Part shown: positions 8,059 to 17,657 of the stretch, one piece after another
Position numbering within the stretch: position 1 is the first letter of the stretch
How the letters are laid out: every line of letters begins with the position of its first letter
From: CAYWOS01 sp964459985
Lineage (GTDB): Bacteria > Bacillota > Clostridia > Christensenellales > Aristaeellaceae
Reading direction: 5' to 3'
Assembly (NCBI GenBank): GCA_964459985.1
Contig: CAYWOS010000001.1
Coordinates: 1-64,000 of the forward strand
Length of the DNA: 64,000 nucleotides
Notes under the pieces: model-generated
What the model was told of the DNA's origin: nothing
Seen by the model: only the letters and a program-made list of their open reading frames with translations
The model's database searches: none
Program-made: the position numbers and the translations under genes

Positions 8059-9609
8059 ATGAAGGACAGCGAAAACAAAAAGCCTGTGCCGGGGGCGGAG
8101 GATTTTTGTGATTTGAGTCATATCGCGCCGTTGCTCGAGCCTTGGCAAACGGTGAACGGGCAGCGTTTTCCTCGCTTTTCGCCCGAGGCGGCGCGGCTGT
8201 CGCTCGCGCTGGCGCGCGCGGCGTACACCATGGATATGGACGCGTGGCGCGAGGCGGGCTGGACCGATTTGACCTTTCAGATCGACAACAAGCTCTATTC
8301 CGGCGGGATCGTGAACGATTCGGGCAATTTCCTGCACGAGGCGCTCGCCGACTGGACGGAGTACTGGGCGCGAACCAAGGCAAAGCGCGTCAATCCCATC
8401 AGCCAGATCCGCGGAACGCTGCGCCAGCGCGAAACGGCCGATACCTGCAAGGCCGTCGTGATGATTCACAAGGCGCTCGGCGGGCGATACGTCGTCGCCA
8501 TTGGGTTCATGGGCACGGGGCGCAGGATTTACGACTGGATTTCCAATTTGCGCCTTGACAATGACGAGGGGCTGCATCTGGGTTTTCATCAGCTGACGGA
8601 GGAATTTATCGGTAAATGTCCCGAGGTTGATTTTCCGACCGTCGCTTCCGAACTGGGACTTCAAAAGCTCACGCTGGAGGATATTTTCAAGGAATGTCAC
8701 AAAACGGGCAGCCGGTTCACCCTGTGGCTCGCCGGGCACAGCCAGGGCGGCGCGATTATGCAGGTGCTGGCTTACAGGCTGGTCATGGAAGGGACGCGGC
8801 GCACTAACCTGATCGGATACGGCTTCGCCTCTCCTTCGGTGGTGTACGGCAACCTCAAATGCGACCTTGCGGGATTCCCGCTTTACCATCTGATCAACAG
8901 CGACGACCTGACGCCGCGCGTGGGCGCGATTTCGCATGTCGGGCGGTGCCGCGTGATGATCGCTGACGACAGGATGGCGAGGGCGTGTTATCGCGGCCTG
9001 ACGGACGACGAGGCGTTTGCCGACGTGATGCGCATGATGCGCGCCGTACGCGGCACCAGCGACGCCGCCATGTGGACGGTGGGCTTTCTCCGCATGGTCA
9101 GGGAATTGCCCGCCGAAGAAAGCGATATGGTTTTCAAGGGGCTGTTTCGCTATTTTATGAGCGAGCGGCTGTATCAGCTGATCAACGAGCGGCTGGGCGA
9201 GCTGGTTGATTTCCTGATTCGCAAGACGGAAGCGAAATGCCACGCCATTCTCGGCGCGGAAGGCTTGCCGGCGGCGAGCCTGCTCAAGTACGACCGCATG
9301 TGCGCCGAGCTGTATCAAAAATACGGCGCCGTCGAGTTTATCCGCGCGCTGCTGCTCGTGCTGGTGCGCCCGCATAAAATCAGAACCGAAAACTCGGAGG
9401 AAGGCATTCCTCCTTATCTGTATATGGTGACCGAGCGCTTCGACGATCTGCGGGACGTGATGCTCCACGGCGGCGTTTCGCACATGTGGACGGGGCTCCC
9501 GGGGAAGCCCGGCGCGCGAACCCCGGCGCAGAAACCGCATACGGCGGGGCGGTACGCTTCGCTGACCGACGGCCGCGCGCGCCGCCGTCGCCGGACAAAA
9601 GAACAGTAG
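8059..9609 (+). CDS. Lipase class 3-like alpha/beta-hydrolase
   Basis: A 516-residue protein whose centre carries the nucleophile elbow LAGHSQGGAIMQVLAYRL, with S228 as the predicted catalytic serine, followed by GYGFASPSV and a second segment YHLINSDDLTPRVG that supplies the usual Asp region of class 3 lipases. There is no signal peptide or membrane segment, so it appears cytoplasmic. It starts at ATG 8059 after GGAGGA. The downstream Na/Pi cotransporter gene begins 11 bp after its stop, so the two are co-transcribed; the substrate is unknown and a link with phospholipid or phosphate metabolism would be speculation. The last 120 residues match nothing I recognise. Confidence 0.75.
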   Translation: MKDSENKKPVPGAEDFCDLSHIAPLLEPWQTVNGQRFPRFSPEAARLSLALARAAYTMDMDAWREAGWTDLTFQIDNKLYSGGIVNDSGNFLHEALADWTEYWARTKAKRVNPISQIRGTLRQRETADTCKAVVMIHKALGGRYVVAIGFMGTGRRIYDWISNLRLDNDEGLHLGFHQLTEEFIGKCPEVDFPTVASELGLQKLTLEDIFKECHKTGSRFTLWLAGHSQGGAIMQVLAYRLVMEGTRRTNLIGYGFASPSVVYGNLKCDLAGFPLYHLINSDDLTPRVGAISHVGRCRVMIADDRMARACYRGLTDDEAFADVMRMMRAVRGTSDAAMWTVGFLRMVRELPAEESDMVFKGLFRYFMSERLYQLINERLGELVDFLIRKTEAKCHAILGAEGLPAASLLKYDRMCAELYQKYGAVEFIRALLLVLVRPHKIRTENSEEGIPPYLYMVTERFDDLRDVMLHGGVSHMWTGLPGKPGARTPAQKPHTAGRYASLTDGRARRRRRTKEQ

Positions 9610-9620
9610 AGGAGGCCGAC

Positions 9621-11264
9621 ATGTCGATAGGGGTGCTGATCAGCCTGCTTGGCGGCACGGGATTGTTTCTTTTCGGAATGCGCGTGATGGGCGAATCGCT
9701 CGAGCGCGTCGCGGGCGAACGGCTGAAGGGTATTCTGGCCGTGATGACCCGGAACAAGTATATGGCGCTTTTCACCGGTCTTTTTGTGACCGGCGTCATC
9801 CAGTCCTCGGGCGCGACGACGGTCATGCTGATCGGTTTTGTCAACGCGCGGCTCATCACGCTGGCGCAGGCGGTCGGCGTTATTATGGGCGCGAACATCG
9901 GCACGACGGTCACGTCCTTGATTCTTTCGATTAAGATCGATTTGGGCGCCGTGTTCTCGGTGATCGGCGTGCTGCTGATCTATTTCGGGAAACGCCGGCA
10001 GCAGCTCGTTCTGACCGGCTACACGCTGATGGGGCTGGGGCTGATTTTTATCGGCATGGACATGATGAGCGCCGCGATGACGCCGCTGCGCGAGCTTCCG
10101 CAGGTGCGCGACATTATTCGCGGCATTGATCATCCGCTCGTCGGCGTGCTGGTCGGGCTTGTGGTCACGGGGCTTTTGCAGTCCTCCTCGGTGTCCATCG
10201 GCATCCTTCAGGTGCTGGCGGCGTCCGGGCTGGTCGGCGCGGAGGCCGCGCTGTACTTCCTGCTCGGCTCCAACATCGGCTCCTGCCTGCCGTCGCTGCT
10301 CGCCATGTCGGGCGCGAGCGTCGCCGCCAAACGCACGGCGATCATTCATTTGTTGTTCAACGTCGTCGGCACGATCATTTTCCTGGCGGCGGCCCTCGTG
10401 CTGCCGCTTGCGGGCTGGGCGGAATCGCTTACGCCGGGCAATCCCAAGCTCACCATCGCGCTGATGCACATTGGGTTCAACGTCGTTTCGACGCTGCTGT
10501 TCCTGCCCTTTACCGACGGGTTCGTCAAATTGTCCATGCTGTTCGTGCGCGGCGCGGACGCCGATATGCCGGATATTTCGCTGCGGTACTACAATGATAA
10601 TCTGCTCGTCACGCCCGCCATCGCCGCCGAACAGCTCTACCGCGAGACCTGCCGCATGGGCGTCAACGCCCGCGTGCATCTTGCGCTGGCGATGGATTCG
10701 CTGATGAACGCCGACGCCTCGCGCGAGCAGGAAATGAACGCGCACGAGGAGCTGGCGGACTTTCTGGAGGAAAAAATCACTGCCGCGCTGGTGCGCGTCA
10801 TCGCCACCGATATCACCGCGCCCGAGAGCAAAAGGATCGGCAATCTGTTCCATATCGTCAACGATCTGGAGCGCATCAGCGACCACGCCGACAACCTGTT
10901 CGATCTGGCGAAGGCGCGCGCGGCGCGCGATATCCCGCTCTCGGACACGGCGATCGGCGATCTGCACGAGATATTTTCGCATGTGATGGTTTCACTGGAC
11001 ATCGCTTTGTGCGCGCTGAACGAATGGAAAATCTCCGACAGCGCGCGTTTCGACGCCGAGCAAGCCGAGGAGGCCGTCGATCGCTGTATGAAGGAGATGC
11101 ACGACACGCATCTGGAGCGCCTGCGCGATCATGCCTGTCAGCCCAAATCGGGCGTCCTGTTCCTCGAGGCGATCAACAATCTGGAGCGCGTGTCGGACTA
11201 CGCCCTGAACGTCACCGAATCGGCGGCGGAGGAAGGCGCGTACGTCCACAGCGAAAGTAAATAG
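9621..11264 (+). CDS. Na+/phosphate cotransporter with C-terminal PhoU domain
   Basis: A 547-residue membrane protein of the NptA/PNaS family that takes up inorganic phosphate with sodium. It has the two internal repeats typical of the family, each starting with a QSS motif (QSSGATTVMLIGF and QSSSVSIGILQVL) and each followed by a G-N-I-G motif (GANIGTTVTS, GSNIGSCLPS). After about 310 residues of membrane segments, a cytoplasmic PhoU-like helical domain fills residues 340-540. The ATG at 9621 is chosen over an upstream GTG because GGAGG lies six bases before it. It is the second gene after the lipase-like gene. Confidence 0.92.
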   Translation: MSIGVLISLLGGTGLFLFGMRVMGESLERVAGERLKGILAVMTRNKYMALFTGLFVTGVIQSSGATTVMLIGFVNARLITLAQAVGVIMGANIGTTVTSLILSIKIDLGAVFSVIGVLLIYFGKRRQQLVLTGYTLMGLGLIFIGMDMMSAAMTPLRELPQVRDIIRGIDHPLVGVLVGLVVTGLLQSSSVSIGILQVLAASGLVGAEAALYFLLGSNIGSCLPSLLAMSGASVAAKRTAIIHLLFNVVGTIIFLAAALVLPLAGWAESLTPGNPKLTIALMHIGFNVVSTLLFLPFTDGFVKLSMLFVRGADADMPDISLRYYNDNLLVTPAIAAEQLYRETCRMGVNARVHLALAMDSLMNADASREQEMNAHEELADFLEEKITAALVRVIATDITAPESKRIGNLFHIVNDLERISDHADNLFDLAKARAARDIPLSDTAIGDLHEIFSHVMVSLDIALCALNEWKISDSARFDAEQAEEAVDRCMKEMHDTHLERLRDHACQPKSGVLFLEAINNLERVSDYALNVTESAAEEGAYVHSESK

Positions 11265-11333
11265 TCCGCCGCGGGAACAAAACGGCGTCGCGTTCGTCTA
11301 TATAGACGGAACCCAATGAAGGAGGTAACAAAC

Positions 11334-12182
11334 GTGAAAAGAATCCTTTCTGTGTTGCTGACGCTGGTCTTCCTGTGCGCCGTCGCTTATGCCGAGGATC
11401 GGCCGGCGGAAACGCTCTACGGCTTCGTGCTTTCCGTCGAGGACGAGAACGCGCTGCTCATCGCGACCGAGTCGCTGGGACAGATGGCCGTGACCGACGA
11501 AAACGGAAACGCGCAAATGCCGTCCGGTTCGGTCACGCAGGTGCTTGTCCGCCTGCCGGAATCCCTGAATGCGGCGGATTATGAGCGGACATGGGTCCGG
11601 GTCGATTACAACGGCGTCATGACGATGTCGCTGCCCGGGCAGATCAATGCCGACGCCGTGACGCCGTGCTTCGCCGCGTACGGTCAAATCGAGGAGATTG
11701 CGGACGGCGTGATTACGCTGGCGATCCATTTCGGCGAGGAGATACTTTCGCTCAATACCGACGAAACGACCGCGCTGCCGCAGGATCTCAAGCCCGGCGA
11801 CACCGTGCGCGTGTTCCATAACGGGCAGATGACCCGCTCGATTCCGGCGCAGGTATTCGCCCTCGCCGTCGAGCGCGCCGCGCAGATCGCCGTCGTATCG
11901 CTCGACGGGAACCCGTCGACGGGCTATCAGTGGACGGTGAGTATCGAGGATGCGCGGGTCGCTTCGCTCGTCAGCGTCGAGTATGTCCTGAACGATTACG
12001 AAGGGGACATCATCCCGCCGGGTACGGGCGGCACGTATTTCTTCACCTTCAGCGCGGCGGGCGTCGGCGAAACGCCGGTCACATTCACCTACGCCCGGCC
12101 GTGGTCGAGCGAGGAGACCGTCACTGAACAATACAAGCTGACCGTCGACGAGGATTTGTCCATCACCTGCGAGTACTTATAA
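11334..12182 (+). CDS. Secreted protein with a chagasin-like (I42) cysteine protease inhibitor domain
   Basis: A 282-residue exported protein: signal peptide, a middle part with two copies of a pattern like VRVDYNGVMTMSLPGQI and VRVFHNGQMTRSIPAQV, and a C-terminal chagasin-fold domain of about 95 residues. All three inhibitory loops of family I42 are recognisable: NPSTGY (193-198), GTGG (230-233) and RPW (255-257). Family members block papain-type proteases by filling the active-site cleft. GTG start at 11334 follows AAGGAGGT with a seven-base spacer. It forms a single-gene unit with its own terminator. The target is unknown; a host or neighbouring bacterial protease, or an own secreted protease, are all possible. 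Confidence 0.82.
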   Translation: MKRILSVLLTLVFLCAVAYAEDRPAETLYGFVLSVEDENALLIATESLGQMAVTDENGNAQMPSGSVTQVLVRLPESLNAADYERTWVRVDYNGVMTMSLPGQINADAVTPCFAAYGQIEEIADGVITLAIHFGEEILSLNTDETTALPQDLKPGDTVRVFHNGQMTRSIPAQVFALAVERAAQIAVVSLDGNPSTGYQWTVSIEDARVASLVSVEYVLNDYEGDIIPPGTGGTYFFTFSAAGVGETPVTFTYARPWSSEETVTEQYKLTVDEDLSITCEYL

Positions 12183-12197
12183 ACTGACGGAATCAAC

Positions 12198-12235
12198 ATC
12201 GCGCCGCTTCTCTTGAAGCGGCGCGCTGCTTTGCA
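12198..12235 (+). terminator. Terminator hairpin after the chagasin-like gene
   Basis: Ten-pair perfect stem CGCGCCGCTT / AAGCGGCGCG around CTCTTG. The T-tract (CTGCTTT) is weak. Confidence 0.7.
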
Positions 12236-12262
12236 ATGATGATCCGATCACCGTTTCGTCGG

Positions 12263-12673
12263 TCACAAGGCGGCGTAGTAGACGCGAAGAAAAGTGTAAG
12301 CCGCCGCCAGATAGATCAGTCCGACGAACAAGATATACCATGCGCCCTTTTTCCGTCCGCTTTCGCGCTCGAGCTTATACTCGTAGAACGTTTTGTGTTC
12401 GCTCGGCTTGACAAGCGCCGTGAAAAGCACCAGCAGGCTGCGAAAGCCGTAGGCGAGAAGATCGAAAAAGCCCGTCGTGGAAATCCAGATCAACGCGCCG
12501 AAACCCGCCAGCAGTAGACCGGCGACAAAAAAACCGTCGCTCAAATACCGCGCGTTGAGCGAAAAGGTGAGCGCCGCATCAAATCCGCGATACGCGGCGA
12601 CGAGCCATGCGATCAGCGCGCCGATCGCGGCGGTCACGCCGTATTGCAAAAGCAGTCGGTAAGGCTTCTTCAT
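12263..12673 (-). CDS. DUF3899 family membrane protein
   Basis: A 136-residue protein with three membrane segments (about residues 12-30, 45-75 and 108-130) separated by a charged stretch (KPSEHKTFYEYKLERESGRK). Size and pattern fit the DUF3899 family of unknown function. The ATG at 12673 is chosen because GGGAG lies five bases upstream; the ATG 12 bases earlier would overlap that site. It lies downstream of the opp operon terminator in the same direction and probably has its own transcription. Confidence 0.75.
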   Translation of the reverse strand: MKKPYRLLLQYGVTAAIGALIAWLVAAYRGFDAALTFSLNARYLSDGFFVAGLLLAGFGALIWISTTGFFDLLAYGFRSLLVLFTALVKPSEHKTFYEYKLERESGRKKGAWYILFVGLIYLAAAYTFLRVYYAAL

Positions 12674-12728
12674 GACGTCTCCCATTGATCATTTGCCGCG
12701 CGGATGCGCTGCTGCGCGCGTTCGGCAC

Positions 12729-12763
12729 GAAAACGCGCCGCGCCTGATCCCCGGACGCGGCGC
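12729..12763 (-). terminator. Terminator of the opp operon
   Basis: On the minus strand GCGCCGCG pairs with CGCGGCGC (eight pairs, 13-base loop) and is followed by GTTTTCG. It begins 9 bp after the oppF stop. Confidence 0.75.
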
Positions 12764-12771
12764 CTGTCGCT

Positions 12772-13965
12772 TTACATCGGCGCAACGCCGAGCTGCGCGC
12801 AGTATTCGGCGTACTCCTGATCGTTACAGCTCACGAAATGTCCCGGGATGATCTCGCGCATCGTCGGTTTGTCCACCGAATAGTCATGCGCGGCGAGCGG
12901 CTCGTACTTGATGCGCCGGCGCTGTTTCTCATACACGGGGTCGGGGAGGGGAATGGCGGACAGGAGCGATTTGGTGTAGGGGTGAAGCGGATGCTCGAAC
13001 AATTCGTCCGACGACGCCAGCTCGACCATTTTGCCGTAATACATGACGCCGATGCGGTCGGAGAAGTATTTGACGACCGACAAATCGTGCGCGATGAACA
13101 TGATGGTCAGCCCGAGCTGGTGCCGCAGATCGTTGAGCAGATTGATGACCTGCGCCTGAATGGACACATCGAGCGCACTGACCGGCTCGTCGGCAATGAT
13201 CAATTCGGGATTCATGATGACGGCGCGCGCGACGCCGATGCGCTGCTTCTGACCGCCCGAAAACTCGTGCGGATAGCGGCTGGCGTGTTCGCGCACCAGC
13301 CCGACCAGCTCGAGCACGCGGTAGACCTTTTCGTCGATGACGCGCTTATCCTTTTCGCCGCGGATCATCAGTCCCTCGGCGATGGTTTCGTAAACCGTCA
13401 TGCGCGGATCGAGCGAGGCGATGGGGTCCTGAAAGATCATTTGAATTTGCGTGATGTAGCGCTGCTTTTTGGCGATGCGGCACTGCTCAGCGTACTCTTT
13501 TTTGAGCGCGGGAAGCTGCTCCGGCGAGGCGGCGGCGATAAGCGGTTCATACTTGCGCTGCACCTCGAGCAGCAAATCGTAAGCGTGGAGCTTGTCGCAG
13601 TGTTTCTGATCGCGTCTGGCGTTTTTAAGCTCGTGACGCTGCGCCGCGATTTCTTCATTCAGCTTAATCTTTTCCTCGGGCGACGCCGTCTTGAGTTCTT
13701 TTCGCGCTTCGGCGATCTTGAGCTTATAGGATCGCGGCCCTGCGGCGATGCGCTTGCCCTTGAAATAGATGTTGCCCGAGGTGATGTCGTAAAGCTTGAT
13801 GATCGATCGCCCGGTCGTCGTTTTACCGCAGCCCGATTCGCCGACCAGCCCGAACACCTCGCCCTTCATGATGTCGAAGCTGACGTCGTCCACCGCTTTA
13901 TTGGACTTGAAATACTGGCACAGATGCTCGACGCGGAGCAGGACTTCGCGCGGTTTTTCAGACAT
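12772..13965 (-). CDS. oppF: Oligopeptide ABC transporter ATP-binding protein OppF, with internal insertion
   Basis: The second ATPase of the Opp importer, 397 residues. Walker A GESGCGKTT is at 42-50, the Q-loop FQDPIASLDP near 178, the signature FSGGQKQR near 235 and Walker B LIIADEP near 257. The C-terminal oligopeptide-transporter tail (VDKPTMREIIPGHFV) is present. Between Walker A and the Q-loop is an extra charged helical segment of about 95 residues (about 72-168; for example KLKIAEARKELKTASPEEK) that standard OppF proteins do not have. Last gene of oppABCDF; its start overlaps the end of oppD by 8 bp. Confidence 0.93.
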   Translation of the reverse strand: MSEKPREVLLRVEHLCQYFKSNKAVDDVSFDIMKGEVFGLVGESGCGKTTTGRSIIKLYDITSGNIYFKGKRIAAGPRSYKLKIAEARKELKTASPEEKIKLNEEIAAQRHELKNARRDQKHCDKLHAYDLLLEVQRKYEPLIAAASPEQLPALKKEYAEQCRIAKKQRYITQIQMIFQDPIASLDPRMTVYETIAEGLMIRGEKDKRVIDEKVYRVLELVGLVREHASRYPHEFSGGQKQRIGVARAVIMNPELIIADEPVSALDVSIQAQVINLLNDLRHQLGLTIMFIAHDLSVVKYFSDRIGVMYYGKMVELASSDELFEHPLHPYTKSLLSAIPLPDPVYEKQRRRIKYEPLAAHDYSVDKPTMREIIPGHFVSCNDQEYAEYCAQLGVAPM

Positions 13966-16123
13966 TCTGTTCGCCTCCCACTCTTGCCCGCATTTTGGCG
14001 ATGCGGTCGGTCACCGCTTTGGGCGGATCGATTCTCGGCGCGTCGGGATGCAGCAGCCATGTCGCCGCCCAATGCGTGTCGCTGATGCGGAATTCAGGCG
14101 GCTGGCGCTCGAAATCAATCTTCATGGCGTAGCGGTTGCGCTCGGCGAAGGCGTCGCCCTTGGGCGGGTAGAGCATAATGGGCGGCGTGCCGGGGATGGC
14201 TTCCAATTTTTCCTTGGTTTCCAGATCGGGCATCGAGGACAGCAGCGCCCATGTGTAGGGGTGCGCGGGGGCGTAGAACACTTCCTCCGCCGTGCCGTAC
14301 TCGACGATTTTTCCCGCGTACATCACGGCGATGCGGTCGGCCATGTTGGCGACGACGCCCAGATCGTGCGTGATGAAGATGATAGAGAGATGACGCTCGC
14401 GCTTGAGCTTGTTAATGAGCTCCAATATCTGCGCCTGAATGGTGACGTCCAGCGCCGTGGTCGGTTCGTCGCAGATGAGGATATCGGGGTTGGCGGCAAG
14501 CGCGATGGCGATGACGATGCGCTGCCGCATACCGCCCGAAAACTCGAAGGGATACTGCGAATAGCGGTGGCGCGGGTTGTCGATGCCGACTTCCTCCATC
14601 AGTTTGAGCGCCTTGTTCTTGGCGGCGCGCTTGTTCACGTGATAAACCATGCCCGAGGCGTTGTCCTTGATGTAATCAATCAAGCGCTCGGTTTTCAGCC
14701 GCCTGTCAACGCGCGCGTCGGCGGCGATTTCCGCTTCATAATGCGTTTTCAGATTGGTGATCAGGCGGACGATATTCTCCTTGACCAGATCAAGATCGAC
14801 CACGGTGGGATCGGCGACCTTGTAGTCGGGCGTCTTGCCCTTGGCGACAATCTTGTTATAGCGCGCCATCTGGCGGTCGTATTTGCGCATTTTCGCGCCG
14901 TTTCTGCGCTTGCCGAGGAAATAAGTGTCCACAAACCCCTTCAGACTGCCGGGGAATGTGCAGGCGACGCTGTCCTTGACGATATCGAGGGGATCGACGG
15001 TCGCGCGCGTCTTGTCGCAAAGTTCGCCCGGCAGCGCGCGAAGCACGGCGTCGTCGACGTCGCCCGAGGACAGGCGATCCAGCGCGGCGTCGAGGTCGGC
15101 GATCAGCGCCTGACGCTTTTCGAGGAAACCGGCGTCGGCATTGACGATCGCGCGTTCGGCGATCGCCGTGAAATCGTTTAGGAAATTCTCGTCGAGATAC
15201 GCCTTGTACAGCGCGTTCGTTTCCCCGACCGTGCCGGGCAGATCGACGCTTTGCCCCGCCTCAAGACAATAGCCGATGGCGAAGAAATCCGGCTTTTCCT
15301 TGGCGACGGCGCGTGACAGGCAATCGCGCAGCCGGCTGAGCCTATCGCCGGTCGGCGCGTAATCGCCGCTTGTGATCTGCGCGCACAGGCCTTTTTCCAG
15401 TTCATCAGCGAGCGATTGCACGTTTTGCGCGTCGGACGGATCGACGACATACGGGTTCACGGCGTGCTTGGAGAACTCGGCGATTTCCTTAAGGCGCGCC
15501 GCCTGATCCTTGAACGCGTTCTTCTCGATGAGGAACAGGACATGATCGATCTCGACCAGCGCCTCGTTTGCAGATTCGAGCGCGAGGTTGTACGCCTGCT
15601 CGAGTTTGATATGGCGCATTTCAAACTTCCGGAACAGCGCGCATTGGGTCTTAATATCCTGCTTTTTCGCAGAATCGCCCAGCTCCATGTACTTCTCGAG
15701 CAGCGCGAGCTTTTCGTTGAAATTCTTCCGGCTGGCGCGCTGGCGAGCCTTGCCCTTGAGCAGCATCGCTTCGGTAAGCTGCTTGCCGATGCGCATGATG
15801 GGGTTGAGGCTGGAAAGCGGGTCCTGAAAGATCATGGCGATTTTGTCGCCGCGAATACGGTAAAAATCATCCTCTGGGATCTTGAGCAGATCCTGCCCGT
15901 CGTAGAGGATTTCGCCGTCCTCGACGATGGAATTGCCCGCCAGAATGCCCAGAATCGCCTTGGATGTGACTGATTTGCCCGAACCGGATTCGCCCACGAT
16001 GGCGAGCGTCTCGCCCTTGGCGAGATCGAAGCTGATGTCGCGCACGGCGTGCAGCTTGCCCGAAACCGTACGGAAGGAAATCCGAAGGTTATGCACCTGT
16101 AATTTCTTTTCGATGTTGTCCAT
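13958..16123 (-). CDS. oppD: Oligopeptide ABC transporter ATP-binding protein OppD, with a large internal insertion
   Basis: At 721 residues this is about twice the usual 330-350. Walker A GESGSGKS is at 44-51, the Q-loop FQDPLSSLNP near 99, then an insertion of about 380 residues (about 120-500) before the normal sequence resumes at LMEEVGIDNP; signature FSGGMRQR is near 526, followed by Walker B (ILICDEPT) and the H-loop (IFITHDLG). The insert is charged, mainly helical by eye, and contains no ABC motifs. It sits where the helical subdomain begins, which is near the coupling surface with the permease. All catalytic motifs are intact, so the protein should be active. The C-terminal tail has D/N/T at positions where some OppD proteins have cysteines. 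Confidence 0.93.
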   Translation of the reverse strand: MDNIEKKLQVHNLRISFRTVSGKLHAVRDISFDLAKGETLAIVGESGSGKSVTSKAILGILAGNSIVEDGEILYDGQDLLKIPEDDFYRIRGDKIAMIFQDPLSSLNPIMRIGKQLTEAMLLKGKARQRASRKNFNEKLALLEKYMELGDSAKKQDIKTQCALFRKFEMRHIKLEQAYNLALESANEALVEIDHVLFLIEKNAFKDQAARLKEIAEFSKHAVNPYVVDPSDAQNVQSLADELEKGLCAQITSGDYAPTGDRLSRLRDCLSRAVAKEKPDFFAIGYCLEAGQSVDLPGTVGETNALYKAYLDENFLNDFTAIAERAIVNADAGFLEKRQALIADLDAALDRLSSGDVDDAVLRALPGELCDKTRATVDPLDIVKDSVACTFPGSLKGFVDTYFLGKRRNGAKMRKYDRQMARYNKIVAKGKTPDYKVADPTVVDLDLVKENIVRLITNLKTHYEAEIAADARVDRRLKTERLIDYIKDNASGMVYHVNKRAAKNKALKLMEEVGIDNPRHRYSQYPFEFSGGMRQRIVIAIALAANPDILICDEPTTALDVTIQAQILELINKLKRERHLSIIFITHDLGVVANMADRIAVMYAGKIVEYGTAEEVFYAPAHPYTWALLSSMPDLETKEKLEAIPGTPPIMLYPPKGDAFAERNRYAMKIDFERQPPEFRISDTHWAATWLLHPDAPRIDPPKAVTDRIAKMRARVGGEQNV

Positions 16124-16124
16124 G

Positions 16125-17657
16125 TTACTCTGCCCCCCTCAATGACGGGTTGAACGCATCCCTGAGCCCGTTGCCGAACAGGTTGAAGGAGATCATCAAA
16201 AGTGAGATAAACAGCGAGGGGAACAGGATGATGAACGGATACGTGGAAAGGAACGCTTTGCCGTTGGCGAGCAGCGTGCCGACGCTGGTGCGCGTGGCGG
16301 TTTCCAGATTGATAATGCCGAGGTAGGTGAGGCTCGATTCGCTGAAGATGACGCCGGGGATGACCAGCACCGAGCCGGTGATGATGGTGCCTAATGAGTT
16401 GGGGAAAATGTGCTTGAACATCAGCCGCAGATCGCCCGCGCCCAGCGTCCGCGCCGCCAGGATGTACTCCTGTCCCTTGAAGCGATAGAACTGCATCCTT
16501 ACGCGCGCCGCCATGCCGATCCAGCCCGTGAGCACGAAGGCGAACAGCAGCGCGGTCACGACGCCGACCTTGTTGGCGTAATGCAGCTGGAACAGCGTGG
16601 TCAGCACCATGAAGGGAATCCCGCTGAGCACGTCGGAAACGCGGTCCATTGCCAGATCGATCGCGCCGCCGTAATACCCCTGAATCGCGCCGTAGACGGC
16701 GCCGATGAACAGGTTAATGGCGGAAATACCGACGGCGAGGAGCAGGCTGAATCGCGCGCCGGCGGCGAGACGGGTGAAAATGTCCTGCCCTTTGGCGTTT
16801 GTGCCGAAGATGAAAGAGGGCTCGTAGCCGTAGCGATACTGGAAATAGGTGTAGCGGCACACGCGCGTGATATAGGATTTGGCCTCCGATGTGCCGGTGA
16901 CGCGCGCGTAGGCGAGGGGATGCTCGGGATCGTTGTCGGCGGCGATGCGCAGGCTGTGATACGCGGTGTCCGTCGGCGTCGTTTTGCGGTAGATGGGCTG
17001 GAAATCGCCGTTTTTGTCGAGCGTGGGCGCGCCCTTGGCGTTCGCCTTATACCAGATATTGGCGTCGGACTGCTTGGCGTCGGTGATGGCGGGATAAATG
17101 ACCTGAACGCCCGTCTCGTCCTGCCAAGCCTGAATGTCCTCGAACTGCGACGGCGTCAGCGTCATGTAGGTCATGCCCATGTTGAAATAGTAGTCGACGC
17201 GAATGTCGCAGAAGGTCGCCTTCTGGCTGGCGGTGGGATCGGTGTAGTTAAGCTTGTAGGTTTCAAGAATGGGGTTCAGCCCCGTTTCAATACCGATGGC
17301 GCGGTAGCTGTTGTACAGCGTGGTATTGACCGTCAGATCGCCTTCGCCGTCAAAGCCCATCCATTTGAGCGGCGCGTACTTGGGCGGCAGCTTGGCATAG
17401 GTGAGGTAGGTCGTGTCGGTTAAAGAGCGCGTATAATCGGTCTCGGCAAAAATAGGCACGAGGACGGCGAACAAAACCAGAAGGAGGATGAGGTACGCCG
17501 CGACCACCGAGCTTTTGTTGCGCGAGAAGCGGATCAAAACATCCTTGAAGTATCCGATGGGCTTGGTATCGAGCTTTTTATCGTGCAGGCGGTCTTCGTT
17601 CGAAACGAACGCGAACTCGGATGCGGGGATGGATTCGTACGGCGTTTGATTGTTCAT
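16125..17657 (-). CDS. oppC: Oligopeptide ABC transporter permease OppC, with enlarged external loop
   Basis: A 510-residue permease (usual length about 300). An N-terminal cytoplasmic part is followed by TM1 (about 48-68), then an extracytoplasmic segment of about 200 residues, and then five more membrane helices with the EAA-type loop (AARTLGAGDLRLMFKHIFPN). The extra external loop starts after DYTRSL and ends near YEPSFIFGTNAKGQDIF, where the normal OppC sequence resumes. The ATG at 17657 overlaps the oppB stop (TGATG); a GTG one codon earlier is an alternative. The loop faces the substrate-binding protein, which is itself unusually long. Confidence 0.92.
   Translation of the reverse strand: MNNQTPYESIPASEFAFVSNEDRLHDKKLDTKPIGYFKDVLIRFSRNKSSVVAAYLILLLVLFAVLVPIFAETDYTRSLTDTTYLTYAKLPPKYAPLKWMGFDGEGDLTVNTTLYNSYRAIGIETGLNPILETYKLNYTDPTASQKATFCDIRVDYYFNMGMTYMTLTPSQFEDIQAWQDETGVQVIYPAITDAKQSDANIWYKANAKGAPTLDKNGDFQPIYRKTTPTDTAYHSLRIAADNDPEHPLAYARVTGTSEAKSYITRVCRYTYFQYRYGYEPSFIFGTNAKGQDIFTRLAAGARFSLLLAVGISAINLFIGAVYGAIQGYYGGAIDLAMDRVSDVLSGIPFMVLTTLFQLHYANKVGVVTALLFAFVLTGWIGMAARVRMQFYRFKGQEYILAARTLGAGDLRLMFKHIFPNSLGTIITGSVLVIPGVIFSESSLTYLGIINLETATRTSVGTLLANGKAFLSTYPFIILFPSLFISLLMISFNLFGNGLRDAFNPSLRGAE

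Noticed and set aside
14040..14170. Loss of the iron-sulphur cysteines in the OppD tail as a novelty
   Set aside because: Positions that are Cys in some OppD proteins are D, N or T here, but I recall the same in other Gram-positive OppD proteins, so it is probably a normal variant.
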